A DNA stretch of 64,000 nt from Ga0077548 sp035440445 (GTDB taxonomy: Bacteria > Pseudomonadota > Alphaproteobacteria > Rhizobiales > Xanthobacteraceae): positions 1 through 64,000 of the forward strand of contig DAORMJ010000017.1 of the NCBI GenBank assembly GCA_035440445.1. The letters run 5' to 3'. Positions 20,099-29,701 of the stretch are shown piece after piece; the first letter of the stretch is position 1, and each line of letters begins with the position of its first letter. The notes beneath the pieces were generated by a model. The model was not told the DNA's origin, ran no database searches, and worked only from the letters and a program-made list of their open reading frames with translations. The translations under genes and the position numbers were made by a program.

Positions 20099-20995
20099 TC
20101 AACCGCGCACGGTCTGCGGCGGGGCGAAGTTAAAGATCATATCCTTCCAGAAATTATACTTGCCAGCCGAAAGCATCTTGTAGGGCTGGCAGGCGATCAC
20201 CGCACGCACCGCGCTTTCCGCGGTGGTCTGGAATGCGGGGCTGGCGCCGGTATTGAGCACCTGCGGGGGTGCCGCAAGCGTGCCGTCCGGTTTCATCTGG
20301 ATGCGCAGTTCGACTACCGCGCGCTCGACGTTGCCGACGCCCGGAAGCACGTTCCAGCATTTCTCGACGTGGCGCGCGAGCGCGACCAGCTCGTCCATCG
20401 AGAGCATGTTGTCCTGGCCTTTCGGCGTGCCGAGATTGGCGTTCGATTTCTGCTCGCCCGCGTTCTTCTTGCGCGACGGCGCGCGGCGGTCGAGGAGCTC
20501 GGCGATCTTGTCCGGATCGAAGTCGTGCCTGGTCTTCACCGGCGGTGCTTTTTCCTTCACGATCTTCTTCGGCGTTTCTTTTTTCTTCTCGGCCTTCTTC
20601 TGCTCTTCCTCGAGCTTCTTGGCGATCGCGTCCGGCGAAGGCGTCGGATCGGGCTTCGCGACCTCCTTCTTAGGCTCTTCTTTCTTCTCGACCTTCTGCT
20701 CGGTCTGCTGCGGAGGCGGCGGGGTGGATTTCACCTCGCGGTCCTTGATCGGCAGATTGGCGTCGGTGACGGGCGTCGGATCGGCTTTCTTCTCGGCCTG
20801 CTTCACGGGCTCTGGGCGGTTCTCCGCTTTAGTCTTGCCCTGCTTCATCTTCGTCACTTCGGTGATGGAGACGAGATCGATCGGCAACGTATCCATCGGC
20901 GGCGCTTCGTTCGGCTTCACCGAGGCAAAGTGAATCAGTCCCCAGCCGAGGACGATGGCATGCAATGCGGTGGAGATGGTGAAGCCGGGGCGCAT
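20099..20995 (-). CDS. tolA: Tol-Pal system protein TolA
   Basis: TolA spans the periplasm, anchored in the inner membrane with TolQR, and pulls on TolB/Pal using proton motive force. The 298-residue protein has one N-terminal membrane helix (~7-25, ISTALHAIVLGWGLIHF), a long Lys/Glu/Pro-rich helical middle domain (~45-165, e.g. KKLEEEQKKAEKKKE) and a C-terminal globular domain (~200-298) with VEKCWNVLPGVGN and LRIQMKPDGTLAAPPQ. It starts 8 bases after the tolR stop. Confidence 0.94.
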   Translation of the reverse strand: MRPGFTISTALHAIVLGWGLIHFASVKPNEAPPMDTLPIDLVSITEVTKMKQGKTKAENRPEPVKQAEKKADPTPVTDANLPIKDREVKSTPPPPQQTEQKVEKKEEPKKEVAKPDPTPSPDAIAKKLEEEQKKAEKKKETPKKIVKEKAPPVKTRHDFDPDKIAELLDRRAPSRKKNAGEQKSNANLGTPKGQDNMLSMDELVALARHVEKCWNVLPGVGNVERAVVELRIQMKPDGTLAAPPQVLNTGASPAFQTTAESAVRAVIACQPYKMLSAGKYNFWKDMIFNFAPPQTVRG

Positions 20996-21003
20996 GACTC
21001 CGG

Positions 21004-21447
21004 TCAGGACCCCTCGATCTCGGTGACGAGCGCGACCTTGCGATAGCCGGCAGCCTGCAGACGGCCCATGACTTTCATCACGGTGCCGTAGTCGACCTTC
21101 TTGTCGCCGCGGACATAGATGCGCTCTTCCACGCCCTGCTTCGCGACGGCTTTCAGCTTATCGACCAGTTCCTCGATCTTGATCTCGGTGCTTTGCAAAA
21201 ACACCTGACCCTTGTCGTTGACCGAAAGGGTGAGCGGCTCGCGCTCCTGGTCGAGCGATTTCGCCTGACTCTGCGGCAGATCGATCGGCACGCCGACGGT
21301 CAGCAGAGGTGCGGAGATCATGAAGATGATGAGCAGCACGAGCATGACGTCGACGAGCGGCGTCACGTTGATTTCGGCGCTGACGCCGCGGCCGCGCACG
21401 CGCGACGAACGCCGCTCGCCCGCCCCCGAACTTCCGCTCATGCCCAT
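21004..21447 (-). CDS. tolR: Tol-Pal system protein TolR (ExbD family)
   Basis: TolR forms the proton channel with TolQ. The 147-residue protein has a single membrane helix (~25-48) with the ion-carrying Asp in INVTPLVDVMLVLLIIF, and a periplasmic domain ending VMKVMGRLQAAGYRKVALVTE, which is characteristic of TolR/ExbD. A second ATG two codons in (21441) is an equally possible start. It lies 35 bases after tolQ and 8 before tolA. Confidence 0.95.
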   Translation of the reverse strand: MGMSGSSGAGERRSSRVRGRGVSAEINVTPLVDVMLVLLIIFMISAPLLTVGVPIDLPQSQAKSLDQEREPLTLSVNDKGQVFLQSTEIKIEELVDKLKAVAKQGVEERIYVRGDKKVDYGTVMKVMGRLQAAGYRKVALVTEIEGS

Positions 21448-21482
21448 GTCAGGTTGCCCATGTCAGCGTCCAAGCAAGCATC

Positions 21483-22274
<792 letters not shown>

Positions 22275-22468
22275 CGAAAATCCTTTGCATGCGGCGCTTC
22301 ACGCACCGCCGCGGCGCGCATCCGGGAATGAGAAGAATCGCGGAGCCCGGCAGTGCTCACCCGCCCTGCACTTCGCGCTCGCCTGAGTCCCGTCAATACG
22401 GCACTGAATCTGTCCAAACTGCGGCGCAGACCTTCCGGTCCGCACTACAGAGAGAAGAACTTATATGG

Positions 22469-22483
22469 TTAACAGTTGGTTAG
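22469..22483. promoter_or_regulatory. Near-perfect CtrA box upstream of tolQ
   Basis: TTAA (22469-22472), 7 bases, TTAG (22480-22483); on the minus strand CTAA-N7-TTAAC. It overlaps the ybgC stop and lies about 195 bases upstream of tolQ. One of eight consensus bases differs. Confidence 0.35.
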
Positions 22484-22950
22484 CGGCTGGCCAGCGCGTC
22501 GGCGGACATGGCTTTTCGCAGCGCCTCGGGAATCCGTCGCGCCCGCCCGCCTGACACGAAAGCCGCCTTGACCATGGCTTCCAGGAGCAGCGTTTCGCCG
22601 CGGAACACTTCCTGTTTCAGCGTCAGCGAAGCGCCCGCGATCTCGGCGGGCGAGGTCACGATGGTCAGCACGTCGTCCATATGCGCGGGCTTCAGGTATT
22701 CGAGCGTCATCGAACGCACGACGAAGGCGAAGCCCGGCGCTTCCTGCCCCGCTTCCTCGAACAGTGCGCGGTGATCGACCCCGAGCAGGCGCAGAAAATC
22801 CGTGCGCCCGCGTTCCATGAAGCGCAGATAGCTCGCGTGATAGACCACGCCCGAGAAATCCGTGTCCTCGTAATAGACGCGCACCGCCATGACGTGCCTG
22901 CCGTTTTCGATACGGCCCGCAAGATCGGGCCAGCGTTCCGGCGTCTTCAT
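22480..22950 (-). CDS. ybgC: Tol-Pal-associated acyl-CoA thioesterase
   Basis: YbgC is a hot-dog thioesterase acting on short acyl-CoAs and is nearly always encoded at the front of the tol operon. The 156-residue protein has the catalytic segment VYYEDTDFSGVVYHASYL with the family Asp, then FMERGRTDFLR and the core strands IAGASLTLKQEVFRG. Its ATG overlaps the ruvB stop by 4 bases (ATGA), so it is translationally coupled to the ruv operon rather than to tolQ. Confidence 0.93.
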   Translation of the reverse strand: MKTPERWPDLAGRIENGRHVMAVRVYYEDTDFSGVVYHASYLRFMERGRTDFLRLLGVDHRALFEEAGQEAPGFAFVVRSMTLEYLKPAHMDDVLTIVTSPAEIAGASLTLKQEVFRGETLLLEAMVKAAFVSGGRARRIPEALRKAMSADALASR

Positions 22951-23984
22951 TCTTCACCCTGATCGAATAGCGGCATCTGCGCGGTGTCGCGCTTGGGCTC
23001 CTGCAGGCCGAGATGCTTGTAGGCATGTGAGGTCATCATGCGGCCGCGCGGCGTGCGTTGGATGAACCCGCGCTGGATCAGAAACGGCTCGATGATGTCT
23101 TCGAGCGCGTCGCGCGGCTCGGAAAGTGCCGCCGAGATAGTTTCGATCCCGACCGGGCCGCCGGCGTAGAAGTCGGAGATGATGCGCAGGTAACGCCGGT
23201 CCATGGCATCGAGCCCGGCGCCGTCGACTTCGAGTTGCGAAAGCGCGCGATCCGCGGCCTTCGCGTCGATGGTCGCGACTTTATCGACCGCCGCGAAGTC
23301 GCGCACGCGCTTGAGCAAGCGTCCTGCGATGCGCGGCGTGCCACGTGCACGCTTCGCGATCTCGCGCGCGCCATCCTTACTCATGCCGATATTCAGAACC
23401 CGCGCGCCGCGTTCGACAATGGTCTCCAATTCATCGACTTCATAGAAGCCGAGGCGAACCGGAATGCCAAAGCGATCACGCAAGGGCGTCGTGAGAAGCC
23501 CCGAGCGCGTGGTGGCGCCGACGAGCGTGAATTTCGCAAGCTCGATCTTCACCGAGCGCGCCGCCGGACCTTCACCGATGATGAGATCGAGTTGATAGTC
23601 CTCCATCGCCGGATAGAGCACTTCCTCGATATGCGGGTTCAGGCGATGGATCTCATCAATGAAAAGCACGTCGCGCTCTTCGAGGTTCGTGAGCAGTGCC
23701 GCGAGGTCGCCTGCCTTCGCGATCACCGGGCCGGAGGTGGCGCGAAAATTCACGCCGAGTTCGCGCGCCACGATCTGCGCAAGCGTGGTCTTGCCGAGAC
23801 CCGGCGGGCCCACGAGCAGCACATGATCGAGCGCTTCTTTGCGCGACTTCGCCGCCTCGATGAAGACGGAGAGGTTTGCGCGCGCCTGTTGCTGGCCGAT
23901 GAATTCGGAAAGCCGCTGCGGGCGCAGATGCGCGTCGGCGGAATCGTCGTCGCGTTGTTCTGCGGATACGAGACGGGAATTCAC
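22947..23984 (-). CDS. ruvB: Holliday junction branch-migration ATPase RuvB
   Basis: RuvB is the hexameric AAA+ motor that drives branch migration with RuvA. The 345-residue protein has Walker A GPPGLGKT at 59-66, Walker B FIDEIHRLN near 110, sensor/arginine-finger region VGATTRSGLLTTPLRDRFG near 155, and a C-terminal winged helix with PFLIQRGFIQRTPRGRM. Its start overlaps the ruvA stop by 4 bases, as in a tight ruvC-ruvA-ruvB operon. Confidence 0.97.
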   Translation of the reverse strand: MNSRLVSAEQRDDDSADAHLRPQRLSEFIGQQQARANLSVFIEAAKSRKEALDHVLLVGPPGLGKTTLAQIVARELGVNFRATSGPVIAKAGDLAALLTNLEERDVLFIDEIHRLNPHIEEVLYPAMEDYQLDLIIGEGPAARSVKIELAKFTLVGATTRSGLLTTPLRDRFGIPVRLGFYEVDELETIVERGARVLNIGMSKDGAREIAKRARGTPRIAGRLLKRVRDFAAVDKVATIDAKAADRALSQLEVDGAGLDAMDRRYLRIISDFYAGGPVGIETISAALSEPRDALEDIIEPFLIQRGFIQRTPRGRMMTSHAYKHLGLQEPKRDTAQMPLFDQGEE

Positions 23985-24601
23985 CGCGCCAGTTCCTTCA
24001 AACCGAGCCGGATCAGCGTTTCCACCGGCGCATCCTCATCGCCGGAAGCACGCACAGCGGCGGCAACGGCAGCACTCGCCTGAATCTCTCCATAGCCGAG
24101 ATGCACGAGCGCGGAGACGGCGTCCGCCACCGGCTGCGGCGCGCGTTTCTCGGAAAGCTCGCCCTGCAACTGCACGACCGACGGATCGACGGTCGCAAAA
24201 GCCGGGGCCTTATCCTTCAACTCCGCAACGATGCGCGCGGCGAGCTTCGGACCCACGCCCGGCGTGCGCGCGACGGCCGTCTTGTCGCCGAGCGCAATCG
24301 CATTCGCGAGTTCGGCGGGCTTCAAGGTGGACAACACCGCGAGCGCCACGCGCGCGCCGACACCCTGCACGCTTTGCAGGATGCGAAACCATTCGCGCTC
24401 CAGATCGTTGGTGAAGCCGAACAGCTTGATTTCCTGCTCGCGCACATGCGTTTCAATGGAGATCGTCGCGGCTTCGCCGGCTGGGGGCAGCGATTGCAGC
24501 GTGCGCGCCGAGCAATGCACGATATAGCCAACGCCATGCACGTCGATCACGACGAAGTCGTCGCCATAAGTATCGACCACGCCGCGCAGCTTGCCGATCA
24601 T
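23981..24601 (-). CDS. ruvA: Holliday junction DNA-binding protein RuvA
   Basis: RuvA binds the four-way junction as a tetramer and loads RuvB. The 206-residue protein starts MIGKLRGVVDTYGDDFVVID, has the helix-hairpin-helix pair VQGVGARVALAVLSTL near 75 and TPGVGPKLAARIVAELKDK near 110, and a C-terminal RuvB-binding domain from ~155 (VSALVHLGYGEIQASAAV). It overlaps ruvC and ruvB by 4 bases each. Confidence 0.96.
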   Translation of the reverse strand: MIGKLRGVVDTYGDDFVVIDVHGVGYIVHCSARTLQSLPPAGEAATISIETHVREQEIKLFGFTNDLEREWFRILQSVQGVGARVALAVLSTLKPAELANAIALGDKTAVARTPGVGPKLAARIVAELKDKAPAFATVDPSVVQLQGELSEKRAPQPVADAVSALVHLGYGEIQASAAVAAAVRASGDEDAPVETLIRLGLKELAR

Positions 24602-25119
24602 GCGGAGGCTCCTCCCACCACACGCGAGAGGATATCCACGGCCTGCCGGTGATGCGCGTGACAGACCGCGATCGCGAGCGCATCCGCCGCGTCGTCTGAT
24701 TGCGGATCGGCCTTCGGCATCAACACACGGATCATCAGCCGGATCTGCGCCTTCTCGGCACGGCCGGCGCCGACCACGGTTTTCTTGATGAGGTTCGGCG
24801 CATATTCCGCGACCCGCAGCCCCGCCTGCGCCGGCACCAGGAGCGCGATTCCGCGTGCCTGCCCGAGCTTCAGCGCCGAGCGCGGATCGGCGTTGACGAA
24901 CGTCTCCTCGACCGCTGCCTCGTGCGGCCTGTGCTGCTCGACGACCGCGGCAAGGCCCTTATGAATGAAAGCGAGCCGCTCGCTCAAGGATTCCCGCTCG
25001 TCGGAATTCACGGAGCCGCAGGCAATAAAGGTAAGGCGCGCGCCCTCGCACTCGATAATGCCCCAGCCGGTACGGCGGAGGCCGGGGTCAATACCGAGGA
25101 TTCGATTCGCGCGGATCAT
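24598..25119 (-). CDS. ruvC: Holliday junction endonuclease RuvC
   Basis: RuvC cuts Holliday junctions symmetrically. The 173-residue protein has the RNase H-fold acidic residues: Asp11 in RILGIDPGLRRTGWG, Glu in AAVEETFVNADPRSALKLGQARG near 70, and the C-terminal DAADALAIAVCHAHH near 145. It is the first gene of ruvC-ruvA-ruvB-ybgC. In many relatives yebC stands directly upstream; here a TauE/SafE gene and a DMT gene separate them. Confidence 0.96.
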   Translation of the reverse strand: MIRANRILGIDPGLRRTGWGIIECEGARLTFIACGSVNSDERESLSERLAFIHKGLAAVVEQHRPHEAAVEETFVNADPRSALKLGQARGIALLVPAQAGLRVAEYAPNLIKKTVVGAGRAEKAQIRLMIRVLMPKADPQSDDAADALAIAVCHAHHRQAVDILSRVVGGASA

Positions 25120-25195
25120 GTCTGTGCTGATAACTCCGCTATCGAAGCCTGCCTAGGCCGCATGCTAGGGCTCGGGCCGCAACAAGGCATCCGAA

Positions 25196-25966
25196 TTGTC
25201 CGCCCTTTTCCCAGCGCTTGCGCCCTTCTTCGACGACCGGCTCGCCTACGCGGCCATGATCGCGTTTCTGTCGGGCTTCGTGCGGGGCTTTTCCGGCTTC
25301 GGACAGGGCATGATTTATGTGCCGCTGATCGCAGCACTCTATGGCCCGCGGCTCGCGATCACGACGATCCTGCTGATCGATCTGTTCTGCTCGGTTCCGT
25401 TTCTCTTTCCCGCGCTGCCGCACGTGCGGTGGAAGCAGATGCTCCCGCTCGCCGGTGCCGCGGCCCTCACCATTCCGCTCGGGACGCTGGCGCTCCTCTA
25501 CATGGACCCCTCGCCGTTGCGCTGGGTGATTGCGATTTCGATCTTTGTTTGCGTGATCCTGCTCGCGAGTGGCTGGCGTTATCGCGGCACGCCCGGCACG
25601 CCGGTGACGCTCGGGGTCGGCGCGATCTCCGGACTTCTCGGCGGCGCGATTCAGATACCCGGACCTCCGGTGATTCTGTTCTGGCTTAGCGGCACGCTTT
25701 CGGCGGTCGCGGTGCGCGCGAACTTCATCGCCTATTTCGCGCTCTTCGATGTGTTCTCGATCGCCGTCTATGGCTGGAGCGGGCTCATGACGAACGACGT
25801 TTTTCTGTTCGGCCTTCTGATGTTCATGCCGTTCATCGCAGGCGCCGCAGGCGGCTCGATGGTTTTCGTCTTCATGTCGGACAGGAATTACCGCGCTGCG
25901 GCCTATGTGCTGATCCTGATCGCGGCGGCACTAAGCCTGCCGTTATTCGACGGATTTCTTCGCTGA
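25196..25966 (+). CDS. TauE/SafE-family membrane permease
   Basis: An inner-membrane protein of 256 residues with about eight helices. It has the family's opening repeat (MIAFLSGFVRGFSGFGQGMIYVPL...) and a second copy in the other half (GVGAISGLLGGAIQIPGPPVILFWL). TauE/SafE proteins move sulfonates, sulfite or other organic anions; substrate is unknown. The start is TTG at 25196 with AAGG upstream; ATG 25256 would cut into the first helix. It converges on the DMT gene with a 24-base overlap. It breaks the usual ruvC/yebC neighbourhood, so it is probably an insertion of the two-permease unit. Confidence 0.82.
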   Translation: MSALFPALAPFFDDRLAYAAMIAFLSGFVRGFSGFGQGMIYVPLIAALYGPRLAITTILLIDLFCSVPFLFPALPHVRWKQMLPLAGAAALTIPLGTLALLYMDPSPLRWVIAISIFVCVILLASGWRYRGTPGTPVTLGVGAISGLLGGAIQIPGPPVILFWLSGTLSAVAVRANFIAYFALFDVFSIAVYGWSGLMTNDVFLFGLLMFMPFIAGAAGGSMVFVFMSDRNYRAAAYVLILIAAALSLPLFDGFLR

Positions 25967-26845
25967 GAACACGTCATTCAGCACGCCGCTTGCGAGCAAT
26001 ACGCCGGCACCGGTCGTGATCACGCCGAAGATCGAAGCCGCATCGGGAATTTCTTTCAGCACCGGAATCGCAATCAGCGTCGCAAGCGCCGGTACCAGCG
26101 CCACGAATGCCGCCGCGCGCGACGCACCGAGCCGCGCAATCCCGATGTTGTAGAGGACAAGCGCCACGAGCCCCGAGCCGATGCCCTGGATCAGCGCCTG
26201 CAGCAGGATTTCGTTGATTGCGCCGTGCCTGTAGGCATCGATCAGTTGCGGCGCACCGAACGGCAGAACGGCGAGCGTCGACCAGAAGCCGATGAGCGCC
26301 GTCATCTCGATTGCGCTGATACCGACGAGGCGGAACGAAACCGTGTAGCAGGCCCACCAGAGTGCAGCCATCAGCAGCATCGCATGACCGATGCTGACCT
26401 CGCTGCTCATGGCAGTGAGGCTCCTGCCCGCGACCACCGCAACGCCCGCGGCGCAGAGCGCGAAGCCTGCGGCCCGCGCCCAGCCCAGCCGTTCCTTGAA
26501 AACCACCACCGAGATGAGCGCGACCAGAAGCGGCATGGTGCCCGGCACCAGCGGGCCGATGTCGGCCGCGGGCGCGCGCCGCATGGCGTAACCCATCAGG
26601 ATCAGGAACGGCAGTCCAGCGCCCAGGATGCACAGCAGGAACGGAACCGTTTTGCCCTTGGGCCAGAGCCGGATGCGAAAGAGCAATGGCGCGAGGAGGA
26701 TCGTGGGAATGCCGACCCGCAGCAGCGCCACCGAAGCCGGTGTCAGCGCGCCGATCACCGCATGGCGCGTAAGCACCACCCACGCGCCCCAGATCGTCAC
26801 CGCAGAGATGATCGCGGCGTAACCGAGTGCGCGTGAATTGTTCAC
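25943..26845 (-). CDS. EamA/DMT-family transporter
   Basis: A 300-residue inner-membrane permease with ten predicted helices in two EamA halves: SAVTIWGAWVVLTRHAVIG at the start and, from ~150, SIGHAMLLMAALWWACYTVSF, with LVPALATLIAIPVLKE near the end. It is only distantly like the DMT gene at 3874. Its ATG overlaps the yebC stop by 4 bases, so it is translationally coupled to yebC; its 3' end overlaps the convergent TauE gene. Substrate unknown. Confidence 0.87.
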   Translation of the reverse strand: MNNSRALGYAAIISAVTIWGAWVVLTRHAVIGALTPASVALLRVGIPTILLAPLLFRIRLWPKGKTVPFLLCILGAGLPFLILMGYAMRRAPAADIGPLVPGTMPLLVALISVVVFKERLGWARAAGFALCAAGVAVVAGRSLTAMSSEVSIGHAMLLMAALWWACYTVSFRLVGISAIEMTALIGFWSTLAVLPFGAPQLIDAYRHGAINEILLQALIQGIGSGLVALVLYNIGIARLGASRAAAFVALVPALATLIAIPVLKEIPDAASIFGVITTGAGVLLASGVLNDVFSAKKSVE

Positions 26846-27588
26846 GCCGAGAGCTTTGCCATCAGCGATTCCGAGAATTCGAAATTGCCATAGACGTTCT
26901 GCACGTCGTCGTTCTCTTCGAGATTTTCGACGAGCTTCATCAGTTTTTCGCCTGCTTCGTCGTCTACCGCGATGGTGTTCTGCGGCCGCCAGGTGAGACC
27001 GCTTTTCTTCGGTTCGCCGAACTTCGCTTCCAGCGCCTTCTGCACTTCGTTGAGACTTTCGACCGCCGTGACGATCTCGTGTCCTTCGTCGGAAGAGATC
27101 ACGTCGTCCGCACCGGCTTCGATACCGGCTTCCAGCATCGCGTCGTCGCTCGCCTTGGCGCGGTCGTATTCGATGAGCCCGATGTGGTTGAACATGAAGG
27201 AAACGGCGCCCGTTTCCGCAAGTGAGCCGCCGCTCTTTGTGAAGAACGAGCGCACTTCCGAAACCGTGCGGGTGCGGTTGTCGGTGAGCGCTTCCACGAT
27301 CAGCGCGACGCCGCCGGGGCCGTATCCTTCGTAGCGGATGCTGTCGAAGTTATCGCCCTCGCCGCCGGCCGCCTTCTTGATTGCACGTTCGATATTGTCC
27401 TTCGGCATGTTTTCCGCGCGCGCAGCCAGGATGGCGGCGCGCAGGCGCGGGTTCATGGCCGGGTCCGGAAGGCCCATCTTGGCGGAAACGGTAATTTCGC
27501 GCGCGAGCTTTCCGAAGAGCTTGGAACGGGCGGCGTCCTGACGCCCCTTCCGGTGCATGATGTTCTTGAATTGCGAATGGCCGGCCAT
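26842..27588 (-). CDS. yebC: YebC/PmpR-family translation/transcription regulator
   Basis: A 248-residue member of the TACO1/YebC family. Members have been reported to act as DNA-binding regulators and, more recently, in translation of difficult stretches. It has the invariant start MAGHSQFKNIMHRKGRQDAAR, then KMGLPDPAMNPRLRAAI, YEGYGPGGVALIVEALTDNRTRT near 85 and a C-terminal region with EENDDVQNVYGNFE. It usually sits beside ruvCAB, as here apart from the two permease genes. Confidence 0.94.
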   Translation of the reverse strand: MAGHSQFKNIMHRKGRQDAARSKLFGKLAREITVSAKMGLPDPAMNPRLRAAILAARAENMPKDNIERAIKKAAGGEGDNFDSIRYEGYGPGGVALIVEALTDNRTRTVSEVRSFFTKSGGSLAETGAVSFMFNHIGLIEYDRAKASDDAMLEAGIEAGADDVISSDEGHEIVTAVESLNEVQKALEAKFGEPKKSGLTWRPQNTIAVDDEAGEKLMKLVENLEENDDVQNVYGNFEFSESLMAKLSA

Positions 27589-27658
27589 ATGGGTCTATCC
27601 CGCTCGATTTGGCGCGGGTTTATAACAAGCGGCCTCGCGAAGGGAAGCAGGCCTGACG

Positions 27659-28483
27659 TCAACCCTGCCAGAACTTTGGCCGTGCCTCTTCTAGAACGCC
27701 GCCGATCCGCACCGGGGCGACATGCGTGGCAAGGCCCGTGGCATCGTCGGTTTCGACCGCAAGGCCCGAAACGGTGGCCTTGCCGGTGGCGGGCTCAAAA
27801 CGGCCCGACGGAATCTTGGTCTGGAAACGCCGGATCGGCTCGTCCTTGTTCATGCCGAGCACGCTCTGGTAATCGCCGCACATGCCGATGTCCGACACGA
27901 AAGCGGTGCCACCGGGCAGGATGCGGTGATCCGCGGTGGGCGCGTGGGTGTGGGTACCGACCTGCATCGAGATGCGCCCGTCCAGGAGATAGCCGAGTGC
28001 CTGCTTCTCGCTCGTCGCTTCCGCATGGAAATCGACAAGGATCGCGTCGGCATGCTCGCGAAGCCGGCAGGCTTCTAACTCCCGCTCGATCGCCGCGAAG
28101 GGGTCGTCGAGCGCCTCCATGAAGACGCGGCCCATCGCATTGATGACCAGCACGCGCTTGCCACTCTTCGATTCGAGCATCGCGGCACCACGCCCCGGCG
28201 TGCCTTTCGGATAGTTCAGCGGACGGATGAGCCTGGGCGCGCGTTCGATGAAGACCAGCGCCTCGCGCTGATCCCAGGAATGATTGCCGAGCGTGATCGC
28301 GTCCGCTCCGGCATCGGTGACTTCGTTATAGATCGCTTCGGTGATGCCGAAGCCGCCTGCGGAATTCTCACCATTGATGGCGACGAAATCGAGCTTCCAA
28401 TCCCTGATGAGCGACGGCAGGAGATCGACGACAGCAACACGGCCCGAACGCCCGACAATGTCTCCAAGGAATAGAATACGCAT
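27659..28483 (-). CDS. YmdB-type metallophosphoesterase
   Basis: A 274-residue calcineurin-like phosphoesterase of the TIGR00282/YmdB family; Bacillus YmdB hydrolyses 2',3'-cyclic nucleotides. Di-metal ligands are visible as FLGDIVGRSGR near residue 5, NGENSAGGFG near 39, LGNHSWDQRE near 65, VDFHAEATSEK near 150 and GTHTHAPTADH near 177. It starts 3 bases after the fau stop, so it is co-transcribed with fau. The physiological substrate in this group is not established. Confidence 0.9.
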   Translation of the reverse strand: MRILFLGDIVGRSGRVAVVDLLPSLIRDWKLDFVAINGENSAGGFGITEAIYNEVTDAGADAITLGNHSWDQREALVFIERAPRLIRPLNYPKGTPGRGAAMLESKSGKRVLVINAMGRVFMEALDDPFAAIERELEACRLREHADAILVDFHAEATSEKQALGYLLDGRISMQVGTHTHAPTADHRILPGGTAFVSDIGMCGDYQSVLGMNKDEPIRRFQTKIPSGRFEPATGKATVSGLAVETDDATGLATHVAPVRIGGVLEEARPKFWQG

Positions 28484-28486
28484 CCA

Positions 28487-29068
28487 TCAAGTTCCGGCAG
28501 AAAAGCGCACGCCCTCTTCGGTTATCACATAATCGAGCTTCTGGTCGTGCGGTTCCGTGGGAACGGTGTCGACGCACTGTTCCTCGAAGGCAAGACCCGC
28601 CGCGACAATCGGCTTCTTCTCGCGCAGGCGCGCGATGCCGCCATCGTAATAGGCCTTGCCATAGCCGATGCGGTTGCCGTCGAGATCGAAAGCAAGCATG
28701 GGCACGAAAACGATATCCGGATCGACTTCCTTCGCTTCCGGTCCGGGTTCCGACAAGCCGAAGCCGACGCGGCGCAGTTGCATCCCCGGCACCCAGGCGC
28801 GGAAGATCAGTTTGCCCTCGGCGATGGCCGGAAGCGCAAGCTGCGCGCCGCTTTCCTCCGCGATCCGCTTCATCAGCGGATAGGGATTGAGTTCGGTGTT
28901 CATCGCAAACCAGCCCGACACGACCGCGCCTTCCGGCACGTCGAACGGCAGGTTCGCCTTGGCCACCTTCTCGGACATCTGTTTGCGGAAGATCGGCGAA
29001 AGCGTATCGCGCTTTGCGATCATCTCTTTGCGCAAAGCGCGTTTCTGGTCGGGAATCGATACTGGCAT
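28487..29068 (-). CDS. fau: 5-formyltetrahydrofolate cyclo-ligase
   Basis: This enzyme converts 5-formyl-THF to 5,10-methenyl-THF with ATP, rescuing folate. The 193-residue protein has DQKRALRKEMIAKRD at the start, a substrate segment ELNPYPLMKRI near 65 and the nucleotide loop RIGYGKAYYDGGIARL near 140. ATG 29068 is preferred over an upstream in-frame TTG at 29080. There is no clear ribosome-binding site, consistent with processing from a 6S RNA-fau transcript as known in other Proteobacteria. Confidence 0.92.
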   Translation of the reverse strand: MPVSIPDQKRALRKEMIAKRDTLSPIFRKQMSEKVAKANLPFDVPEGAVVSGWFAMNTELNPYPLMKRIAEESGAQLALPAIAEGKLIFRAWVPGMQLRRVGFGLSEPGPEAKEVDPDIVFVPMLAFDLDGNRIGYGKAYYDGGIARLREKKPIVAAGLAFEEQCVDTVPTEPHDQKLDYVITEEGVRFSAGT

Positions 29069-29099
29069 GACAAATTTCAAGTGCGGGCCGCAGTGACCG

Positions 29100-29265
29100 T
29101 CAGAGATTCGATCCCGGGAAACCTACGAAGTAGGTGGGCGCCATATGACTAGGTCCACGGACCAGATCAGGGACAGCTCCCGTTGAGATCGATAAGGCCC
29201 CGGGAATACTTCTCCGTCGCATCCCGCAGCGCCGCAGGTTCAACCTAGGGAGAACAAGGCCGGAG
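29100..29265 (-). ncRNA. ssrS: 6S RNA
   Basis: 6S RNA mimics an open promoter and sequesters housekeeping RNA polymerase. It is identified by position, between zapA and fau as in most Proteobacteria, and by sequence blocks I remember from alphaproteobacterial 6S RNAs. These read, on the minus strand, GTTGAACCTGCGGCGCTGCG near the 5' side, then GGGGCCTTATCGATCTCAAC, GGGAGCTGTCCCTG, GGTCCGTGGACC, and finally GGCGCCCACCTAC. The last leads into the 3' hairpin ACCTAC-TTC-GTAGGT (29121-29135). Ends are approximate to about 10 bases. Confidence 0.85.
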
Positions 29266-29280
29266 CGCCAGTCTTGACTT

Positions 29281-29697
29281 TTAGCCGAGGGCAACACTCC
29301 CGCTCGGCCCGCCATTGAGGCTCTGGGCGAGGCGCTCGATGCGCTCGGCGGTGTTTTCGAGGATTTGCGCGACCTGGCGCTCCGCCTCCTCGTTGCGTTC
29401 CGCGACCTCGCGATCCGCGTCCGCCTGCCGCTGGGCAACCCGTTCGCGCGCATCCTTCAGCGACTGGATTTCCTGATCGGCGAGCCGGAGCCGCCGCTTC
29501 AATTCCGCGAGTTCGTCGGCGACCATGATCGCCGCCATCACGGCGAGACGCGTGTCGCCGATTTCGCCGAAGGACTCGCGAAGCTGCGAAATGCGCTGGT
29601 CGAGTTCGCGGCCGAGACGGGAGAGGTGATCCTCCTGCCCCGGGTCGCAGGCCATGCGATAGACGCGGCCGTTGATGCTGACGGAAACTTCGGCCAT
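29281..29697 (-). CDS. zapA: Cell division protein ZapA
   Basis: ZapA binds and bundles FtsZ at the division ring. The 138-residue protein starts MAEVSVSINGRVYRMACDPG, has the HLSRLGRELDQRI dimerisation helix and DTRLAVMAAIMVADEL core, and a long C-terminal coiled coil rich in Arg/Glu (~65-125). The ATG at 29697 is chosen because the family begins there; the frame is open further upstream. It starts 4 bases after the DUF4164 stop. Confidence 0.92.
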   Translation of the reverse strand: MAEVSVSINGRVYRMACDPGQEDHLSRLGRELDQRISQLRESFGEIGDTRLAVMAAIMVADELAELKRRLRLADQEIQSLKDARERVAQRQADADREVAERNEEAERQVAQILENTAERIERLAQSLNGGPSGSVALG

Positions 29698-29701
29698 CGC
29701 C

